DNA of 52,386 nucleotides from Armatimonadota bacterium (GTDB taxonomy: Bacteria; Armatimonadota; Hebobacteria; GCA-020354555; CP070648), in NCBI GenBank assembly GCA_035527535.1, contig DATLAK010000067.1, forward strand, positions 1-52,386, read 5' to 3'. Below the pieces are notes generated by a model, which saw only the letters and a program-made list of their open reading frames with translations, was not told the origin of the DNA and searched no databases. Shown piece by piece: positions 17,880 through 26,218 of this stretch. The position numbers were made by a program, and so were the translations under genes. The number at the start of each line of letters is the position of its first letter. Positions within the stretch are counted from its first letter, which is position 1.

Positions 17880-18703
17880 CCCGCCAACTCCGGGAAGCAC
17901 GCGGCGGCATTGGCGGTGGTGATCTGGGCCACCTCCGCCGCCGTCACCCCCCAGCACTGCGCGACCGCCGCGGCGATGAGCGGCAGGTATGCCGGCTCAT
18001 TGGGCTCGCCGCGGTGCGGGTGCGGGGCGAGGTAGGGGCAGTCCGTCTCCAGCAGCACGCGCTCGCGAGGCAGGCCCCGGACGATGGCGCGCAGGCGCTC
18101 AGCGCTGCGAAAAGTCACCGGGCCGGCGATGCCGATGTAGAGCCCTATCTCGACCGCGCGCCGGGCGATATCGGCGTCACCGGAGAAACAGTGCAGGACC
18201 CCGCGCCGGCGTTCGCCCTCAGCCCAGATCGCCAGCACCTCCTGGTGGGCGTCGCGCGAATGCACGATTACGGGCAGGTCGAGCTCCGCGGCCAGGGCCA
18301 GGTGCGCGCGGAAGGCGGCGGCTTGCGCGTCACGCGGGGAGCGGTCGCGGTAGAAGTCGAGGCCGGTCTCGCCGATGGCGACCGCTCGCGGCAGAGTCGC
18401 CAGGCGGCGCAGCTCGGCCAGCGCCTCCGGCCCCACGCACGAGGCATCGTGGGGATGGATCCCCGGCGCGTGCCACACGCGCTCATCAGTCGCCGCCAGG
18501 CGGGCGCCGCTGGCGCTGGTGGCAAGGTCGAAGCCGACGGTAATAATGCGCCCCACGCCGGCGGCGGCGGCCCGCGCTATCGGCGCGGATGTGGCACAGG
18601 CGCCCTCGCCTGTGATTCCGGGAGCACAGCCGAGGCGGCTGTGCCACAAGTCCGGGTGGGTGAGGTGGGCGTGAGTATCGGTGAGACCGACGCCGGCGCT
18701 CAC
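17876..18703 (-). CDS. tatD: TatD-family metal-dependent hydrolase with an in-frame repeat insertion
   Basis: TatD proteins are TIM-barrel metallohydrolases with 3'-5' DNase activity in characterised members. The start is GTG at 18703, overlapping the stop of the upstream lipoprotein gene (GTGA), and gives 275 aa. Motifs are DTHAHL, GIHPHDAS, GETGLDFYRDRS, VIVHSRDAH, LHCFSGD and LLETDCPYLAP. Between DTHAHLTHPDL and the helix SAPIARAAAAGVGRII there are 19 extra residues, WHSRLGCAPGITGEGACAT, encoded exactly by the 57-bp element at 18591-18647. Without it the protein would be 256 aa, the usual family size. All catalytic residues remain, so activity may survive. Confidence 0.93.
   Translation of the reverse strand: MSAGVGLTDTHAHLTHPDLWHSRLGCAPGITGEGACATSAPIARAAAAGVGRIITVGFDLATSASGARLAATDERVWHAPGIHPHDASCVGPEALAELRRLATLPRAVAIGETGLDFYRDRSPRDAQAAAFRAHLALAAELDLPVIVHSRDAHQEVLAIWAEGERRRGVLHCFSGDADIARRAVEIGLYIGIAGPVTFRSAERLRAIVRGLPRERVLLETDCPYLAPHPHRGEPNEPAYLPLIAAAVAQCWGVTAAEVAQITTANAAACFPELAG
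18591..18647. repeat. 57-bp REP-doublet (REPIN-like) element inside tatD
   Basis: The element reads GTGG, a hairpin CACAGGCG-CCCT-CGCCTGTG (18595-18614), a linker ATTCCGGGAG (18615-18624), a second hairpin CACAGCCG-AGG-CGGCTGTG (18625-18643), then CCAC. The GTGG ends and outer arms (GTGGCACAG, CTGTGCCAC) make it an inverted REP pair. It has the same length, layout and GGGAG linker end as 49771-49827. At 57 bp it adds 19 codons without breaking tatD. Confidence 0.85.
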
Positions 18704-19614
18704 GGAGCCGCCCCCGGGCGCGGCTCCCGGTAGCGCCCGGCTGCGCGGTGGATGCGCATGCGGCGGAAGACGCTCTGCGTGTTGCCGGGGACGGTCTTGC
18801 CGCCGATGATCGCACGGCCGGCGCGGTCTGACACCACGATGTATACCGCGCGCAGCATTCGCCCCAACATGCGGGGCGAGCCGGGGATATCGGTCTGCCC
18901 GATGACGGCAAAGGAGTACTCGCCGAAGGCGTCGCTGCGCATGGTGATGTCGCCGTCGTAGGTGGCGACGCCGAAGCCGAACGCGAAGTCGGGGCTGAAG
19001 GACTGGGCGGCGTCGCAGCCCGGCCACAGGGCAACGCGGTGCGAGTTGCTGGCGGCGGAGGCGACGGCGGTGAACGCTCCCGTATCGCCGGGCCGAATCT
19101 GGTCGCCCGGCGACACCGAGAAGGAGCCGATGACCGGGGTGTCGTCAACCACCCAGCTCCGCTGCAGGTATTCCGCGGCCAGCCTCCACACGCCATCGAA
19201 GTCCTTGATCCACACCTGGTCGAGGGCGTTCACGCTCGGCGCCCACGCCAGGATGGGCGTCGGGTGATCGAGGGCCGCGACGTCGGCGAGAAGCTGCGCC
19301 GAGAACTCAACCTGCACCGAGGCCAGGTTGGGGGATATGATCTCGAGCTGCTGGCGCGCGAGGCGGAAATCCCTCAGGTCCGGGAAATCGGCGGCAATGG
19401 CGGCGATGTGATCGGCCTTGCTCTGCTCGTCGAAGGCGTAGTCCTCGGAGATGTAGCGCTCGAGCAACGCCGGGTCCTCCCGCGCCCAGGCTGTCATCAG
19501 GCCGCTGACGCTGGCGAGCAGCCGGCGGCGATCTACGTCATCTTTGTCCTGGCAGCCCCCAGACAGCCCCAGTGCAAGCAGGGCCGTGACCAATAGCGCC
19601 CAACGTTTCGTCAT
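18700..19614 (-). CDS. Predicted lipoprotein with an NTF2-like region
   Basis: The function is unknown. The 304-aa protein starts MTKRWALLVTALLALGLSGGC, a signal peptide ending in a lipobox (LSGGC), so it should be lipid-anchored outside the cytoplasm. Residues about 28-150 (LMTAWAREDPALLERYISEDYAF...DQVWIKDFDGVWRLAAEYL) have the look of a SnoaL/NTF2-like cone fold. The C-terminal half is beta-rich (PVIGSFSVSPGDQIRPGD...AFGEYSFAVIGQTDIPGSP) and could be an Ig-like domain. The ATG at 19614 follows GAGGAGGGTCAGG. It is translationally coupled to tatD. Confidence 0.72.
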   Translation of the reverse strand: MTKRWALLVTALLALGLSGGCQDKDDVDRRRLLASVSGLMTAWAREDPALLERYISEDYAFDEQSKADHIAAIAADFPDLRDFRLARQQLEIISPNLASVQVEFSAQLLADVAALDHPTPILAWAPSVNALDQVWIKDFDGVWRLAAEYLQRSWVVDDTPVIGSFSVSPGDQIRPGDTGAFTAVASAASNSHRVALWPGCDAAQSFSPDFAFGFGVATYDGDITMRSDAFGEYSFAVIGQTDIPGSPRMLGRMLRAVYIVVSDRAGRAIIGGKTVPGNTQSVFRRMRIHRAAGRYREPRPGAAP

Positions 19615-19744
19615 CCTGACCCTCCTCGTGCAGCAGTCAACTGTGACTTCGCCTGCCAGAGCAGGAACACCTGGGCCGCCTCAACCGGCAATTTGACGAC
19701 GAGGACGACGAAAAGGTGCCGCCCGCACTGGGAGACGGCGCCCC

Positions 19745-20221
19745 CTATTCGCGGGCCCCTCGCCCCTCCAGGGAGCAGACCATCAGCCACGCGTCCTCGC
19801 CGCCGCCGTAGTAGCCCCGCAGGGTGCTCGCGACGCGAAAGCCAAACCGCTCGTAGAGCCGACATGCGGCCGAGTTGCGTACGCTCACCTGCAGGTTCAC
19901 GCGCTTGACCTTCGCTGCCGCCAGATGCGCTAACGCCTGGCTCATCAGCTGCGAACCCACCCCGCGGTTGCGCAGATCCTCGCGCACCGCGAAGGTGGAC
20001 AGCTCCGCGTGGCCGCGCCGCAGCGACCTGCGACAGACCACCGCGTAGCCCACGACCTCACTCTCGATTGCGGCCACGCGGAAGCCGTCGCCGGCGTGCC
20101 ACAGCAGGTACAACAGCATGCCCGGCCCGAAGGCATGGCGACCGAAGTAGCCCCGCTCCATCGCCGCGATCGCGCGCACATCGCCCACCGCCGCCCGCCG
20201 GTAGCGAATTTCGCCGTTCAT
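19745..20221 (-). CDS. GNAT acetyltransferase, RimI-like
   Basis: This 158-aa GCN5-related N-acetyltransferase has the acetyl-CoA motif VREDLRNRGVGSQLMSQALAHLA and the following NLQVSVRNSAACRLYERFGFRVASTLRGYY, the pattern of ribosomal-protein alanine acetyltransferases. The substrate is not certain, since RimI-like sequences include many other N-acetyltransferases. Its ATG overlaps the birA stop (ATGA), placing it in the cofactor cluster. No TsaB or TsaD partner genes lie nearby. Confidence 0.82.
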   Translation of the reverse strand: MNGEIRYRRAAVGDVRAIAAMERGYFGRHAFGPGMLLYLLWHAGDGFRVAAIESEVVGYAVVCRRSLRRGHAELSTFAVREDLRNRGVGSQLMSQALAHLAAAKVKRVNLQVSVRNSAACRLYERFGFRVASTLRGYYGGGEDAWLMVCSLEGRGARE

Positions 20222-21006
20222 TCGATCACTAGGCCGTGACTGGAGGTGGCGACCAGGATTCCGCCAGCGCTGTCTATCAGCAGTCGCCCCTGATCGTCAA
20301 TGCCCTGCACGCGTCCACGCGCGAGGCCGTCCGACCAGGTGCGGACGAGGCGGCCGGGGGTGGTGTCGAGCGCCCGCCACCGGCGCAAGATCTCTCCATC
20401 GGCGCCGCTCTCCAGTTGCTCCAGCAGCTTCTGCATGCTGTGGCACAGCTCGCGCAGGAGCTGATCGAGTGGGATGTCGCGGCCTGCCGCCTCGTGCAGG
20501 GAGGTCGCGACCGCGCGCAGCCGCGGCGGCAGTGCGTCGCGCGGCACATTGGCGTTGATGCCGACGCCGATCACCGCCCAGCGCAGGTTGTCGCCGGCAG
20601 CCGCGGTCTCGACCAGCACTCCGCCGACCTTGCGGTCGTCAACCACCAGGTCGTTGGGCCATTTCAGGGTCACCGCCGCCCCCGCCGATGCCGCCGCCTC
20701 TGCCGCGGCGACCGCAGCCGCGAGGTTGAGCACTCCCGCGCGCGTCGCCGGCAGGCCGCGCGGGCGCGTCAGCAGCGACGCCCATAAGCCGCCGCGGGGA
20801 GAAGCCCAACGGCGCCCACGCTGCCCGCGCCCGCTGGTCTGCTCCGCGGCGACCACCACCGTGCCGTGGGCTTCGCCGGCGCGTAGAAGTTGCTTGGCGA
20901 CATCGCTCGTGGAGGGGACCACCTCGAGCCGAATGACGCGGGCTCCCAGCGGCGGGCGGGGGGGGAGAGATGACAGATCAGGTCTCAACTCGGCATCTCC
21001 GGTCAT
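20218..21006 (-). CDS. birA: Biotin-[acetyl-CoA-carboxylase] ligase, catalytic form
   Basis: BirA activates biotin with ATP and attaches it to the carboxyl carrier protein. The 262-aa protein has the biotinyl-AMP loop SGRGQRGRRWASPRGGLW, the KWPNDLVVDDRKVGGVLVE segment and VIGVGINANV, followed by a small C-terminal SH3-like domain. There is no N-terminal helix-turn-helix, so it should be a pure ligase (class I) and not the biotin operon repressor. The ATG at 21006 is chosen because longer readings run through unrelated low-complexity sequence into nadC. Confidence 0.92.
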   Translation of the reverse strand: MTGDAELRPDLSSLPPRPPLGARVIRLEVVPSTSDVAKQLLRAGEAHGTVVVAAEQTSGRGQRGRRWASPRGGLWASLLTRPRGLPATRAGVLNLAAAVAAAEAAASAGAAVTLKWPNDLVVDDRKVGGVLVETAAAGDNLRWAVIGVGINANVPRDALPPRLRAVATSLHEAAGRDIPLDQLLRELCHSMQKLLEQLESGADGEILRRWRALDTTPGRLVRTWSDGLARGRVQGIDDQGRLLIDSAGGILVATSSHGLVIE

Positions 21007-21037
21007 CGCCGCTCGGGCGTACGGGCGCGAGAGATGA

Positions 21038-21877
21038 CTACGCGATCTCGAGGGCGATATCCAGCGCCGGCGCGGAATGGGTGAGCGCACCAACAGAGAT
21101 AAGGTCCACCCCGGTCTCCGCGATTGCCCGAACCGTTTCCAGGGTCACGCCTCCGCTCGCTTCGGTCAGCGCGCGCCCGCGCGCAAGCTCGACCGCGGCG
21201 CGCAGGTCTTGGCGGCTCATGTTGTCCAGCAGCAAGGCATCGGCGCCGCGCTCCAGGGCCTCTTTCACCTGCGCCAGGGTCTCGACCTCCACCTGCACCT
21301 TCATCCCGTGGGGCACATCGGCGCGCGCGGCTGCCACCGCGGCGGCAATGCCTCCCGCCGGCCGCAGGTGATTGTCCTTGATGAGCACGCCATCGAAGAG
21401 GCCGAAGCGATGATTGGCGCCGCCCCCGAGCGCAACCGCCCACTTGTCGAGACAGCGCAGGCCGGGGGCGGTCTTGCGGGTGTCGAGGATGCGGGCGGTG
21501 GTACCCGCGACGGCATCAACGTAGCGGCGCGTGAGCGTCGCAATGCCCGACATGCGCTGCAGGAAGTTGAGGGCGGTCCTTTCGGCCCCCAGCAGGGCGC
21601 GCGTGTAGCCGGCGACCTCGGCCAGCGCCGTTCCCGCCGGCAGCGCGTCGCCGTCGGCCGCCAGAACGCTGACCTCGATTCGCGAGTCAACCTCGTGGAA
21701 AGCCATGCGCGCGACCTCGAGGCCGGCGATGACTCCGGCCTGCCGGGCGACGACCACACCCGACCCTCGGGCGGCGGCAGGCACCACCGCCTGGCTGGTG
21801 ATGTCACCGCGACCGAGGTCCTCGCGCAAGGCGCGTCGCACGATTTCGACTACCATGGCCGGCGTGGGAGCTGTCAT
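21038..21877 (-). CDS. nadC: Nicotinate-nucleotide pyrophosphorylase (quinolinate phosphoribosyltransferase)
   Basis: NadC converts quinolinate and PRPP to nicotinate mononucleotide, the third step of de novo NAD synthesis. The 279-aa protein shows LREDLGRGDITSQAV, ERTALNFLQRMSGIAT, DTRKTAPGLRCLDKWAVALGGGANHRFGL and VLIKDNHL, all canonical. The ATG at 21877 is placed by family length. It lies five bases after nadX, in the order nadA-nadX-nadC, so the whole pathway is in one transcript. Confidence 0.96.
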   Translation of the reverse strand: MTAPTPAMVVEIVRRALREDLGRGDITSQAVVPAAARGSGVVVARQAGVIAGLEVARMAFHEVDSRIEVSVLAADGDALPAGTALAEVAGYTRALLGAERTALNFLQRMSGIATLTRRYVDAVAGTTARILDTRKTAPGLRCLDKWAVALGGGANHRFGLFDGVLIKDNHLRPAGGIAAAVAAARADVPHGMKVQVEVETLAQVKEALERGADALLLDNMSRQDLRAAVELARGRALTEASGGVTLETVRAIAETGVDLISVGALTHSAPALDIALEIA

Positions 21878-21882
21878 CTGTC

Positions 21883-22707
21883 TCACACTACTCGCAAGGG
21901 AGTGACCAGTGATCGCAGGATGCCGACGGCGACTCTTCCCACCACCTCGGGATGGATCGCCTCCGTGGCCGTGGCCGGCACGCGCACGCGGCTGGTGGTC
22001 TCCTGCCCCGCGGCCGAGACCGCGAGCTCGATATCGGTGAAGCCGCTGTCGCCGCCGGCATGGATTCGCACCAGCAGTTCCCCCTCGCCTATGGCAATGG
22101 CGGCTGGAGCTATCAGGTTGGCGACCGCGGGGAAGGCGGCCATCGCATCCACCGCTTCGCCCTGGAAGACCGCCTGCGGCTCGTCTGCGGACTTGAGTTC
22201 GCGGCCGCGCAGAAACGGCGCGTCGGCGAGCACCGACCGCGGACAGGTGACGGTGAGGTTGGCCCGCGCTTCGGGAGACACGGCGGCGGTGTTGAGCGTG
22301 GTTGCGCCGGCGAGCAGGCAGTTGGCGGCAAACAGATTGAGGCCGCGCTCGTAGGCCAGGCGCGTGAAATCGTCGCGCGCGAAGAAGGCGGCGACGTTGG
22401 TTACCAGCAAGTCCTTGCCTCCGTTGAGCGCGGCCATCATGACCCCGGGGGCGACGTGGCGGTTGGTGGCTTCCACCACCAGGTCCACCGAGGCGACCAG
22501 TCCGTTGAGCGACATGGAACGAATCGGGCGCTTGAGCTCGAAGACGAGCCTCTGCGCCTTGTCGGGATGGGTGTCGCAGACCGCGGCGAGGCCGGCGTGG
22601 ACGGCGCCGGCGTCGAGGGCGTGGCAGATCGTTCGTCCCACGGTCCCGCACCCGACCACCCCCACGCGCATGAAGGGGCCGAAGCTTGCGCTGTCATAGC
22701 TGGCCAT
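21883..22707 (-). CDS. nadX: L-aspartate dehydrogenase
   Basis: NadX oxidises aspartate to iminoaspartate with NAD(P)+, replacing the oxygen- or fumarate-linked aspartate oxidase NadB. The Rossmann motif VGVVGCGTVGRTI lies near the N-terminus, followed by VEATNRHVAPGVM, LLVTNVAAFF and LFAANCLLAGATTLNTA. The start is ATG at 22707 (274 aa); an ATG at 22671 directly before RVGVVGCG is possible but has no Shine-Dalgarno. The context between nadA and nadC supports the assignment over other aspartate or homoserine-type dehydrogenases. Confidence 0.92.
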   Translation of the reverse strand: MASYDSASFGPFMRVGVVGCGTVGRTICHALDAGAVHAGLAAVCDTHPDKAQRLVFELKRPIRSMSLNGLVASVDLVVEATNRHVAPGVMMAALNGGKDLLVTNVAAFFARDDFTRLAYERGLNLFAANCLLAGATTLNTAAVSPEARANLTVTCPRSVLADAPFLRGRELKSADEPQAVFQGEAVDAMAAFPAVANLIAPAAIAIGEGELLVRIHAGGDSGFTDIELAVSAAGQETTSRVRVPATATEAIHPEVVGRVAVGILRSLVTPLRVV

Positions 22708-22724
22708 GATGCATCCGCTGCGAG

Positions 22725-23651
22725 CTAGGATACCTCGAGCATGCGCTCGAGCGCGGTGCGGGCGCGCGCCGCCACCTCGGCGGCCACCTCCACCCGCCCG
22801 GACAGGTCCTCCAGCGACCACAGTATCTTTTCCAGGGTGATGCGCTTCATGTTGGGGCATGTCGCCAGCCGCGTCACCGGCACGAAGCGCTTACCCGGCG
22901 CCTCCCGCTGCAGCCGGTGGATGAGCCCCACCTCGGTCGCCACGATCATCGTCTGGGCGGGGCTCTCGCGCGCGCGGCGGATCATGCCCCCGGTGCTGAG
23001 CACGTGGTGGGCGAGGTCGAGCACCTCGGGCCGGCACTCCGGATGGGCCATGACCTCCGCCTGCGGGTGCTGACTCAGGGCCGCCCGCACGTGCTCGACG
23101 GTGATGCGATCATGAGTTGGGCAGTACCCCTGCCACAACAGCAGCCGCTTGCTGGTATGTCGTTGCACCCACATTCCGAGATTGCGGTCGGGAATGAAGA
23201 TTACCTCCTGCGCGCTAATCCCTTCCATGACGCGCGCGGCGTTCGCGGAGGTGCAGCAGTAATCACTCTCGGCCTTGACCTCCGCCGAGGTATTGACGTA
23301 GGCCACCACCGGCATGCCGCGGTGTTCGGCCTTGAGTGCCCGCAGCTCGGCGGCGGTGATCATGTCGGCCATCGGGCAGCCCGCGCGCGGCTCCGGATGG
23401 AGCACGAGCTTGTCGGGGGCCAGCACCGCTGCGGTCTCGGCCATGAAGCGCACGCCGCAGAAGACGATGACGTCGGCGTCAACGAGCGCCGCCCGGCGGC
23501 TGAGATCGAGCGAGTCGCCGGTGATGTCCGCCAGGTCCTGGATTTCGCCCAATTGGTAGTTGTGCGCGAGGATGACGGCCCGACACCGGCGACGCAGCTT
23601 CTCGATGCGCGCAAGCAGGCGGTCGGCCGTATCGGCGATAACGCTGGTCAC
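22725..23651 (-). CDS. nadA: Quinolinate synthase A
   Basis: NadA condenses iminoaspartate with dihydroxyacetone phosphate to quinolinate using an oxygen-sensitive 4Fe-4S cluster. The 308-aa protein has VILAHNYQLGEIQDLADITGDSLDLSR and cluster cysteines in GCPMAD (about 92), WQGYCPTH and ATCPNMKRITLEKI. The start is GTG at 23651 with a weak ribosome binding site, 18 bases after panD. Confidence 0.96.
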   Translation of the reverse strand: MTSVIADTADRLLARIEKLRRRCRAVILAHNYQLGEIQDLADITGDSLDLSRRAALVDADVIVFCGVRFMAETAAVLAPDKLVLHPEPRAGCPMADMITAAELRALKAEHRGMPVVAYVNTSAEVKAESDYCCTSANAARVMEGISAQEVIFIPDRNLGMWVQRHTSKRLLLWQGYCPTHDRITVEHVRAALSQHPQAEVMAHPECRPEVLDLAHHVLSTGGMIRRARESPAQTMIVATEVGLIHRLQREAPGKRFVPVTRLATCPNMKRITLEKILWSLEDLSGRVEVAAEVAARARTALERMLEVS

Positions 23652-23669
23652 GGGCCTGTCGCGGGCACG

Positions 23670-24062
23670 TCAGCCATCGCCCGCACGCTCCACGGACTCG
23701 CCGACGATGATGTCGGTGACGTGATTCCGGTCATCCACGCGCACCACGATCGGCTGCCAGTCGCGTGCCTCCTCCGGCGTCAGCCAGGCGTACGCGATGA
23801 GCGTCACCTTGTCGCCGATCTGACCCTTGAGCGCCGCCGGGCCGTTGAGGCAGACGGTGCCGGAACCCGGCTCGCCGACGATGACGTAGCTCTCCAGGCG
23901 CTCGCCGTTGCTGTAGTTGAGCACCTGCACTCGCTCGTGGGGCAGGATGTTGGCTGCCTTCATCAGCTCCTCGTCAATGCTGACGCTGCCGGCATAGGCG
24001 ACATTGGCGTCCGTCACCGTTGCGCGGTGGATCTTCGACTTGTAGAGGTTGAGTAACGGCAT
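23670..24062 (-). CDS. panD: Aspartate 1-decarboxylase
   Basis: PanD makes beta-alanine for pantothenate from aspartate, using a pyruvoyl cofactor formed by self-cleavage. The 130-aa protein from ATG 24062 reads MPLLNLYKSKIHRATVTD, then the cleavage site YAGS, with Ser26 as the pyruvoyl precursor. GERLESYVIVGEPGSGTVCLNGPAA and the VTLIAYAWL end follow. An ATG two codons upstream (24068) is possible. It follows panC by 38 bases and completes the link between aspartate and coenzyme A synthesis. Confidence 0.95.
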   Translation of the reverse strand: MPLLNLYKSKIHRATVTDANVAYAGSVSIDEELMKAANILPHERVQVLNYSNGERLESYVIVGEPGSGTVCLNGPAALKGQIGDKVTLIAYAWLTPEEARDWQPIVVRVDDRNHVTDIIVGESVERAGDG

Positions 24063-24100
24063 CGCCATTCCCAGGTGGTAGTTTCGCGCCCCGCGAGCGC

Positions 24101-24949
24101 TCACCCTTCTACGATGACATTGTCTATCAATCGAGTATTACCCACGTATGCGGCGAGGGCGAGCACCGTCGGCCCGCAGATGCGCTCGACCGGGGCCAAG
24201 CTGCCCGCGTCCGCCGCTTCGAGATACTGCAGCTTGACCAGCGGCTCCCGGACAATCGTCTCGCGCGCGCGGGCGAGCACTTCCCCCGCCTCCCGGACCC
24301 CCGCGCGCACCAGCTCCCGGGCTTGCGCCAGCGACCGGTAGAGCACAGTCGCGGCTTCGCGCTCGGGCGGCGACAGGTAGCGGTTGCGCGAGCTCATCGC
24401 CAGGCCGTCCGGTTCCCGTACCGTCGCCACGCCGACGATCTCGACCGGCAGGTGGAGGTCGGCCACCAGGCGGCGCACTACCATGAGCTGCTGGTAGTCC
24501 TTCTCGCCGAAATACGCGCGGTGCGGCTGAACGATGCCCAGCAGCTTGGCCACCACCGTCGCCACCCCGCGAAAATGGCCGGGCCGGAAGGCCCCGCAGA
24601 GGCGGTCGGTCAAGTCCCCCGTGACCTCGACCAACGTCGCGTCACCGGGCGGATACATCTCATCCTCGGGCGGCGCGAACAGCAGGTGCGCGCCCGCTTC
24701 GTCAGCCATGCGCGCGTCGCGCTCGAGGTCGCGCGGATATTCGAGGTAGTCATCGCCGGGGCCGAACTGCGTGGGATTGACGAAGAGGCTGACCACCACC
24801 ACGTCATCGCGCTCGCGTGAAGCGCGCATGAGGGAGAGATGCCCGTCGTGGAAGGAACCCATGGTGGGCACCAATCCGATCGTCTTGCCGGCGCCGCGGG
24901 GCGCGGCCAGCAACACGCGAAGCGCTTGGACTGTGGCGACCATCTGCAC
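24101..24949 (-). CDS. panC: Pantothenate synthetase
   Basis: PanC joins pantoate and beta-alanine with ATP hydrolysis to AMP. The 282-aa protein has the nucleotidyl-transferase motifs PTMGSFHDGHLSLM, FVNPTQFGPGDD, HFRGVATVVAKL, YFGEKDYQQLMVVRRLV and the KMSKS-like AMSSRNRYLS. The start is GTG at 24949, with an ATG two codons later. panB is not in the window. Confidence 0.96.
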   Translation of the reverse strand: MQMVATVQALRVLLAAPRGAGKTIGLVPTMGSFHDGHLSLMRASRERDDVVVVSLFVNPTQFGPGDDYLEYPRDLERDARMADEAGAHLLFAPPEDEMYPPGDATLVEVTGDLTDRLCGAFRPGHFRGVATVVAKLLGIVQPHRAYFGEKDYQQLMVVRRLVADLHLPVEIVGVATVREPDGLAMSSRNRYLSPPEREAATVLYRSLAQARELVRAGVREAGEVLARARETIVREPLVKLQYLEAADAGSLAPVERICGPTVLALAAYVGNTRLIDNVIVEG

Positions 24950-24991
24950 GGCTGCTGAACCTCAAGCATGACGCCGGGGCGGCGCGTCGGA

Positions 24992-26218
24992 TCAGAACCC
25001 TTCTCCGGCGCCCGACAGCAGGTCGCCGAGGCCGCTGAAGTAGCCGATCCAGAAGCTGATGACGAACATGCCGACCATCACCGCCACCAGCAGGTAGAAC
25101 GCGACGCCGGCGATGACCGCCGTCTGCTTACCGGAGGTGGTAGCCTCGGCATGGAAGTAGTCGGCCAGCTTGTCGAGCATCTTGTCAATTTCGCCGGTGC
25201 GCTCGCCGGTGGCGACCATGTCAATCGCTTGCTCGGGGAACTCGCGCGACAGCGCCATGACCGCGCTCAAGGACTCGCCCGACATCACGCGCGGAAGCTC
25301 CCGCTGCAGGGAGGCGGCCATGGCTTCGTTGCCGGTGGCGGCCGCGGCGGCGGCGAGGGCGCGCCGCAGCGGCACCCCCGCGCGAATCAGCATCGCCATC
25401 GCCCGCGCCCAGCGCACGAGGGCGGTGCGCCGCACGATGCCCCCGATCCACGGGATCAGGAGCTTGGCGCGATCCCAGCCTTGGTGCAGCGGCGGCGCCT
25501 GCATCAGCAGCCGCCACAGGAACCAGAAGCCGACCAGCGCGACCACCCACAGGCCGATGCTGTGGAGAATGGTCTGCAGGTAAACGTGCCAGTCGAAGAC
25601 CAGCCGGCCGGCGCCGCTCGATCCCGCGACCGCCGGGATGATAGGGGGGATGAGGATGAACAGGAGCAATACGGCTTTCGGGTAGAACGTCTCAATCCGA
25701 AAGGCCATCTCCAGCTCGTACATCGAGTCGTAAAAGGCCGCCAACTGTTCCATCGTCTCGTTGAGCAGGCCGGTCTCCTCGCCCGTCTCCACCAGCGCCC
25801 GGGCGAAGAGGGGGAAGGTGCTTGCATAGCGCTCCAGCACCGGGGACATCGGCCGTCCGCGTTCGGCCGCTTCGGCGATCTCGCGTGCGACCCGGCGCAG
25901 GGTGCGGTTGCGCGTGCGCTGCGCGAGGGTGAGCGCCGCCTCGTGCACGTTGATGCCCGCGCCCAGCAGACTGGAGAAGGAGCGGTACCAGATGGCGCGT
26001 GACTTGGTGTTGACGCGATGGAGGATGAAGGAGAAGTAACCCCGCGCGAGGTTCTGGTACCACGTTACCGCCGGGCGCGCGCGCTCCCCCTTGACGCGCA
26101 GCACCCAGTACCCCATCTCCCGGATCCGCTCGACCGCGCCGTGCTCGGTTTCGGCCTCGACGCTGCCGCGAACGATATCGCCGGTGGTGGCCTTGGCTTC
26201 GTACCTAAAGGTCTGCAC
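24992..26218 (-). CDS. pilC: Type IV pilus/type II secretion inner-membrane protein of the GspF/PilC family
   Basis: GspF/PilC proteins are the inner-membrane platform for assembly of type IV pili or type II secretion pseudopili. The 408-aa protein begins MQTFRYEAKATTGDIVRGSVEAE, contains two T2SSF repeats (FSSLLGAGINVHEAALTLAQR...GEETGLL and MLIRAGVPLRRALAAAA...GERTGEIDKML), and has three strongly hydrophobic segments, one at the C-terminus. The start is GTG at 26218, overlapping folK by 14 bases. No PilB, PilT or pilin gene is nearby, so its partners must be encoded elsewhere. Confidence 0.9.
   Translation of the reverse strand: MQTFRYEAKATTGDIVRGSVEAETEHGAVERIREMGYWVLRVKGERARPAVTWYQNLARGYFSFILHRVNTKSRAIWYRSFSSLLGAGINVHEAALTLAQRTRNRTLRRVAREIAEAAERGRPMSPVLERYASTFPLFARALVETGEETGLLNETMEQLAAFYDSMYELEMAFRIETFYPKAVLLLFILIPPIIPAVAGSSGAGRLVFDWHVYLQTILHSIGLWVVALVGFWFLWRLLMQAPPLHQGWDRAKLLIPWIGGIVRRTALVRWARAMAMLIRAGVPLRRALAAAAAATGNEAMAASLQRELPRVMSGESLSAVMALSREFPEQAIDMVATGERTGEIDKMLDKLADYFHAEATTSGKQTAVIAGVAFYLLVAVMVGMFVISFWIGYFSGLGDLLSGAGEGF

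Noticed and set aside
18704-19027. Longer TatD reading on the minus strand
   Set aside because: This stretch is the antisense-frame shadow of the upstream lipoprotein gene; GTG 18703 overlaps that gene's stop and precedes the DTHAHL motif.
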